A DNA stretch of 64,000 bases from Lachnospiraceae bacterium NK3A20 (GTDB taxonomy: Bacteria > Bacillota > Clostridia > Lachnospirales > Lachnospiraceae), in assembly GCA_900107575.1 (NCBI GenBank), contig FNQX01000012.1, positions 43,896 through 107,895 on the forward strand, written 5' to 3'. Numbering within the stretch: the first letter of the stretch is position 1; the number at the start of each line of letters is the position of its first letter. This document shows, one piece after another, positions 60,352 through 64,000 of this stretch. The position numbers and the translations under genes are program-made. Below the pieces are notes generated by a model that did not search any database, was not told the DNA's origin, and was given only the letters and a program-made list of their open reading frames with translations.

Positions 60352-61353
60352 TTGAATATGCGAGAGATTCCTGTGAAAAAGGTAGGCCGGGCCGCCGTCG
60401 TTACGAGCCTTGGCTTTCTCATTGCCATCCTCGGCAATCTGTTCATTCCGCAGGTGGCAGAGCTCAAGATAGAGCAGTACCAGTGGGGACCGTTCCTGTT
60501 CGACCTGAACAGTTTCTACCGCACGGTGCTCGGCGGCATCATCCTGATCTACCTGATCGCGGGCGTGCTCGCCGTATGGAAACCGGAGCGCCGGCCAAAA
60601 TTTGTGAAACAGCAGTGGTTCCGTTTCGCGATGGGCATTGTCCTCCTTGCCTATGACATTGCGGGCACGAAGCTGCGCATCACACCGCAGCCGTTCTTCC
60701 CCGGCCCCGCGGAGGTGCTGAAAACCTTCATGGATGACGGCCCCTACCTCATGCAGAATACGCTGTATTCTCTACGGCTGTTCGCGGTCGGCTTCGGCAT
60801 CGGCATTGTGCTGGGGCTCGTGACGGGCGTGATCATCGGCTGGTTCCCGAAGGCATACTACTGGCTCTATCCCGTGATCCGCATTACCGGCGTCATCCCC
60901 GCAGTTGCCTGGATGCCATTTGCCCTCACCATTTTCCCGAATGCGTTCTCGTCTGCTGTTTTCCTCATGGCGATCTGCTCCTGGTTCCCGATCGCGAGTC
61001 AGACGGCGTTCGGCATTCAGACGACGGAGAAATCGCAGTTCGAGGCAGCCAGAACCCTCGGCGCGAAGAACTCTTATCTCGTATTCCACGTGGCGATTCC
61101 GCACGCGATGCCGCAGATCTTCAACGGCATCCAGAGCGCCTGCGGCAATTCCTTCACGTTCCTTGTCATCGCCGAGATGATGGGACAGCCGGGCGGCCTT
61201 GGCTACTACATCAATATTTCCAAGATCTGGGCAATCTACGGTCAGGTATTCGCCGCGATTGTCGTCATGGCGATCCTCTTCAGTGTCATCATCGCGGTGC
61301 TCAACGAGATCAAGGCGTACGTGCTGCGCTGGCAGAAAGGAACCTTCGTATAA
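60352..61353 (+). CDS. ABC importer permease (SsuC/TauC type)
   Basis: Permease of 333 residues. Besides the usual six-span core (LRLFAVGFGIGIVLGLVTGV, VIRITGVIPAVAWMPFALTI, with the ATPase-contact loop FEAARTLGAKNSYLVFHVAIP), it has two additional N-terminal spans (about 10-30 and 58-75) that most SsuC proteins lack. The start is TTG 60352, 7 bases after AGGAGGG; ATG 60358 is 13 bases away and less likely. The gene stops exactly one codon before the ATPase start. Confidence 0.9.
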   Translation: MNMREIPVKKVGRAAVVTSLGFLIAILGNLFIPQVAELKIEQYQWGPFLFDLNSFYRTVLGGIILIYLIAGVLAVWKPERRPKFVKQQWFRFAMGIVLLAYDIAGTKLRITPQPFFPGPAEVLKTFMDDGPYLMQNTLYSLRLFAVGFGIGIVLGLVTGVIIGWFPKAYYWLYPVIRITGVIPAVAWMPFALTIFPNAFSSAVFLMAICSWFPIASQTAFGIQTTEKSQFEAARTLGAKNSYLVFHVAIPHAMPQIFNGIQSACGNSFTFLVIAEMMGQPGGLGYYINISKIWAIYGQVFAAIVVMAILFSVIIAVLNEIKAYVLRWQKGTFV

Positions 61354-62160
61354 ATGAGCGATTCCATCATTGAGATCAGAAACGTCAACCGCGTCTATGC
61401 CCTCGAAGATCATCCTCTCGACGAGGCATCCGGCGTGCAGGCGCTGCGGGATATCAATCTTAAGGTGAAGCGGGGGGAATTCCTCTCGATCATCGGGCCC
61501 TCGGGCTGCGGCAAAACAACGCTCCTTCGCCTCATCGGCGGTCTGGACGAGCCGCAGGCGGGCGACCTTCTCATGGACGGCGAGAAGATCAAGGGACCTG
61601 ACCCGAAGCGCGGCTATGTTTTCCAGCAGGGGAGTCTCTTCCCCTGGCTTACGGTGGAAAATAACATCGCAGCCGGCCTCAGGGCTCGTGGCGTATACCG
61701 GCAGTACAAGGCACAGGTATCGAAATTCATCCACATGGTGGGACTCGACGGCTTCGAGAAGTCCTATCCGCACCAGATTTCCGGCGGCATGGCGCAGCGC
61801 GTTGCCATTGCCAGGGCTCTGATCAACGATCCCGAGGTGCTGCTCCTCGATGAGCCGATGGGCGCGCTGGACTCCTTTACGAGGGCGGATATCCAGGACA
61901 AGCTCCTGGAAATCCACAGGGAGGATCACAAGACCATGATCCTTGTCACCCACGACGTGGACGAGGCGATCTACCTCTCTGACCGCATTGTCATCATGAC
62001 GCCGCGGCCGGGCAAGATCCACGAGATCGTGAACGTGAGACTGCCAGAGAGACGCGAGCGGACGAGCAATGATTTCCTCGAGCTGCGCAAAGATATCATG
62101 AAGCGTTTCCACAGCGCGAGCGCAGAAGGCAGCGGCGTCGATATGGCGGCGTACATTTGA
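61354..62160 (+). CDS. ABC importer ATPase (SsuB/TauB type)
   Basis: ATP-binding subunit of 268 residues: Walker A GPSGCGKT (48-55), Q-loop [17 protein letters not shown], signature SGGMAQR (143-149), Walker B LLLDEP (163-168) and the H-loop VTHDVDEA. Its ATG abuts the preceding stop codon (TAAATG), so translation is coupled. This is the only transporter ATPase of the window. A stem (CTCTATA 62215-62221/TATAGAG 62246-62252, with inner AGCT pairs) follows 55 bp later but has no T-run. Confidence 0.95.
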   Translation: MSDSIIEIRNVNRVYALEDHPLDEASGVQALRDINLKVKRGEFLSIIGPSGCGKTTLLRLIGGLDEPQAGDLLMDGEKIKGPDPKRGYVFQQGSLFPWLTVENNIAAGLRARGVYRQYKAQVSKFIHMVGLDGFEKSYPHQISGGMAQRVAIARALINDPEVLLLDEPMGALDSFTRADIQDKLLEIHREDHKTMILVTHDVDEAIYLSDRIVIMTPRPGKIHEIVNVRLPERRERTSNDFLELRKDIMKRFHSASAEGSGVDMAAYI

Positions 62161-62214
62161 GACAGCGTACTTTAAGCGCAATAGACAGCTGATACAGCAT
62201 CCAACAAAGAATTG

Positions 62215-62252
62215 CTCTATACCGAGCTGAAAATAGCTGTAACCTTATAGAG
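62215..62252. other. Nested stem-loop after the importer operon
   Basis: CTCTATA (62215-62221) and TATAGAG (62246-62252) with an inner AGCT/AGCT pair. Probably the 3' end structure of the importer message, just before the insertion sequence. No T-tail. Confidence 0.4.
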
Positions 62253-62322
62253 AAATAAAGGCCCCCAGGAGACATTGCTGGTGTGCTACCCGTCAAGAGG
62301 ACAGTGAATAATTAAAAAGTTT

Positions 62323-62354
62323 TGTGCCGCCAGTCGAATGATCGGCTGGCGGTA
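62323..62354 (-). terminator. Terminator-like hairpin behind the transposase genes
   Basis: CCGCCAG (62327-62333) and CTGGCGG (62345-62351) with an inner CGA/TCG pair; on the minus strand it is followed by ACAAAACTTTTT. Lies inside the IS, just after the orfB stop. Confidence 0.5.
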
Positions 62355-62357
62355 TTC

Positions 62358-63215
62358 TTATGCCGCTACATAATAGTTCTCATGGTATTCAACAGGGGTC
62401 ATGAGGTGCAGCTTCCGCTGTATCCGTTCTGTGTTGTAGTATCGAATATAGGACTCTATTGACTTAATTAAATCTGTTTTTGAAGTAAAGCGCTTTCCGT
62501 AGTACGTCTCACGCTTCAGGATACCCCAGAATCCCTCCATCGGGCCATTATCGATGCAGTGAGCTACTCTGGACATGCTCTGCTTCATATGGTGTTTCTT
62601 AAGCCTTACAGAGAACTGCTTGCTTGTGTATTGAAAACCTCTGTCACTATGGAACAGTGGATGTGCATCCGGCTCATGAGTTGCGGCCTCATCAAAAGTG
62701 TTCATGACAAGAGGAATGTCGTTGCGACCGCCGATTTTAAAAGCTACGATCCTGCGGTCATAGAGATCCAGGATGGCGCTTAAATATACCTTGTGGACTT
62801 CAATACCAATGTAATACTTGAACTCTGTCACATCCGCCAGCCACTTCTCATTCGGAGCATCTGCTTGAAAATCCCGGTTCAGGTAGTTCCTGGCGATGTG
62901 AGCCGGATCATCACTGCTTCTGGTGCAGCTCTTAGGCTTCCACTTGATCGTGGACTGGACGTGTTCTTTACGGCAGATCCTCAAGACCCGTTTATCATTC
63001 ACTGTGATGCCATGTTTTTTGTCCAGTTCATCCCTGATCCGCCGGTAACCCATGTCCGGATGCTTGTCATGGATGCCTTTGATCTTCTCAGAAATCTCTT
63101 CATTGTACCGCTCACTGAAACTGACAGGTTTTTTCAGCCAGCGGTAGTAAGCACCACGTGAGAGGTGCAGGTATTTGCAGAGTCTTTGTATGGGATAGTG
63201 CTTTTCCTCAGACAA
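62358..63215 (-). CDS. IS3-family transposase OrfB (DDE catalytic part)
   Basis: Integrase-core part of the transposase, 285 residues as read from its own ATG. DDE residues are in KWLADVTEFKYY, FHSDRGFQYTSKQF and NGPMEGFWGILKRETY, and the N-terminal HTH_21 region reads LHLSRGAYYRWLKKPVSF. In IS3 elements the active enzyme is an OrfAB fusion made by -1 frameshifting; here the -1 frame from orfA runs without stop into this gene (KYQAIKALSEEKHYP), so the fusion can form. Confidence 0.93.
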   Translation of the reverse strand: MSEEKHYPIQRLCKYLHLSRGAYYRWLKKPVSFSERYNEEISEKIKGIHDKHPDMGYRRIRDELDKKHGITVNDKRVLRICRKEHVQSTIKWKPKSCTRSSDDPAHIARNYLNRDFQADAPNEKWLADVTEFKYYIGIEVHKVYLSAILDLYDRRIVAFKIGGRNDIPLVMNTFDEAATHEPDAHPLFHSDRGFQYTSKQFSVRLKKHHMKQSMSRVAHCIDNGPMEGFWGILKRETYYGKRFTSKTDLIKSIESYIRYYNTERIQRKLHLMTPVEYHENYYVAA

Positions 63216-63250
63216 CGCTTTGATCGCCTGGTACTTATAAAGGTTTCGAG

Positions 63251-63943
63251 TCAGAGATAGCGATCTCTCATCTCTAACTCTCTGACTTTTTTTAACAGAT
63301 CATTCTCCATCTGAAGGTCACGGTTCTTGCGTTCCAGTTCCGCAATCTTATCCCGCATTCCCTCTTCATGTGTTCTTGCGGGCTGTGTTCCTGCTCGTCG
63401 CCCACGGCGATCTTCCAGACCCGATGCCCCCATTTCCTCGTATCGTTTGACCCAGTTGCGTACCTGCTGATAGGAACAATTGTATTTCAGCGCCATTGCC
63501 CCATAATTCTTATCATTGGCAAGGCAATCCTGTACGATCTCAAGACGTTCTTCCGATGTCGTTGGTCTGGCTTTGCTCATGTAGCTGCCTCCTCCGCTTG
63601 TGCGAGATTTGATCTCTCCATGAGCAGTATAGACCTTTATCCAATTGCGTAACTGGCAGGAACTTCGTAAATGATATTTTTTGACAATGTCTGCCTGACT
63701 TGACTTTCCATCAAGATATTCATGAACGGCCTGAAGCTTCAGTTCCTGAGAATAACTCTTGTTATTGCGTTGAACCATAAGGGCAGTGGGACCATCTGCA
63801 AGATAAAGGTTACGCCAGCATCGAATGGTGGCACGGGCAACGCCTGTCAGCCGGGCAGCCTCTGAAACAGCGATCTCTCCTGCCAGTAGCCGTTCAACGA
63901 TCTTTACTTTTTCTGCCGGATCAATCTTGCTTTTCCTAGACAT
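63251..63943 (-). CDS. IS3-family transposase OrfA (helix-turn-helix part)
   Basis: DNA-binding part, 230 residues, longer than the about 170 of many IS150-type OrfA. Two to three HTH units are visible (AVSEAARLTGVARATIRCWR, SQADIVKKYHLRSSCQLRNW, YGAMALKYNCSYQQVRNWVK) and a C-terminal coiled coil (MRDKIAELERKNRDLQMEND). Near its end the minus strand reads AAAAAAAG (63293-63286), a canonical A-AAA-AAG slippery site for -1 frameshifting into orfB. Confidence 0.92.
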   Translation of the reverse strand: MSRKSKIDPAEKVKIVERLLAGEIAVSEAARLTGVARATIRCWRNLYLADGPTALMVQRNNKSYSQELKLQAVHEYLDGKSSQADIVKKYHLRSSCQLRNWIKVYTAHGEIKSRTSGGGSYMSKARPTTSEERLEIVQDCLANDKNYGAMALKYNCSYQQVRNWVKRYEEMGASGLEDRRGRRAGTQPARTHEEGMRDKIAELERKNRDLQMENDLLKKVRELEMRDRYL

Positions 63944-64000
63944 AGAAATACCCCCAAGTAGGTTTTGTATTTCAGTGTCCTACTTGGGGGTAGCATATCA

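Larger units (their letters stand above)
62279..64000 (-). mobile_element. IS3-family insertion sequence (IS150-like), apparently complete
   Basis: Terminal inverted repeats of about 30 bp are visible: the left end TGGTGTGCTACCC...AGGACAGTGAA (62279-62308) matches the complement of the right end TGATATGCTACCC...AGGACACTGAA (64000-63971). Both ends are TG...CA as in the IS3 family. The element is 1722 bp with overlapping orfA and orfB on the minus strand. Just inside the right end, CCCCCAAGTAGG and CCTACTTGGGGG form a subterminal inverted repeat. Because the element ends at the window edge, the target duplication cannot be checked. Confidence 0.85.

Overview
The window is 64 kb of GC-rich DNA from an anaerobic, carbohydrate-fermenting Firmicute, most likely a Lachnospiraceae-type member of the Clostridia. 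I base this on the feoA-feoA-feoB gene order with a FeoB-associated Cys-rich peptide, Gram-positive lipoprotein solute-binding proteins, sugar importers that lack their own ATPase, NHL/Yip1/DUF5696 proteins, and GH31, GH36, GH125, GH5 and GH10 enzymes. The left edge (recF end, gyrB, gyrA) is the usual neighbourhood of the replication origin, so the window probably starts a few kb from oriC. I saw no rRNA, tRNA or CRISPR array.

Layout. 1-4984: recF tail, gyrB, gyrA. 4985-5702: non-coding, holding a mirror-symmetric 52-bp-period repeat array and the feo promoter with twin operators. 5703-8835: ferrous iron uptake operon with terminator. 8836-11600: a scar region with a broken Fic gene, a GH31 alpha-glucosidase and an orphan coding tail. 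11619-13915: the AMMECR1-MEMO / radical SAM pair. 14171-21608: an LplABC-type importer followed by GH125 alpha-mannosidase and GH36 alpha-galactosidase, from a consensus promoter. 21613-25932 (minus strand): YhfC-like membrane protease, D,D-carboxypeptidase, thioredoxin, TrmB, interrupted by nine evenly spaced palindromes. 26261-29505: hypothetical protein, FtsH, FakA-C-like protein. 29604-33088: secreted GH5 and membrane-anchored GH10 enzymes. 33091-50929: an AraC-type regulator divergent from a likely operon of about 16.6 kb with two solute-binding proteins, four permeases, NHL, Yip1, DUF5696 and U32-like proteins and a sialate-O-acetylesterase-like enzyme. 51034-53067 (minus): MFS transporter and a histidine phosphatase. 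53275-56807: copper homeostasis (CsoR, membrane HMA protein, CopA with an in-frame CopZ). 56896-58146: Crp/Fnr regulator and DUF1858 redox-disulfide protein. 58238-58858 (minus): deoxyinosine-type DNA glycosylase. 58995-62160: a complete NitT/TauT-type ABC importer. 62279-64000: an IS3-family insertion sequence that ends exactly at the window edge.

Function. Most of the accessory content serves capture and breakdown of plant or host glycans: extracellular GH5/GH10 release oligosaccharides, ABC importers without an encoded ATPase presumably share a general MsmK-type ATPase elsewhere, and cytoplasmic GH31/GH36/GH125 finish the breakdown. A second theme is metal and redox handling (iron uptake, copper efflux, a Cys-rich Fnr-like regulator).

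The most unusual signals are non-coding: (a) nine 18-bp palindromes spaced 40-42 bp apart at 22601-22947, (b) a 52-bp-period array mirrored about one hairpin at 5072-5365, and (c) a modular dispersed palindromic repeat family placed next to start codons. The copZ reading frame nested in copA with its own ribosome binding site and the NHL-Yip1-DUF5696 transport cassette are the most interesting coding observations. All identifications come from reading motifs; no database search was run.
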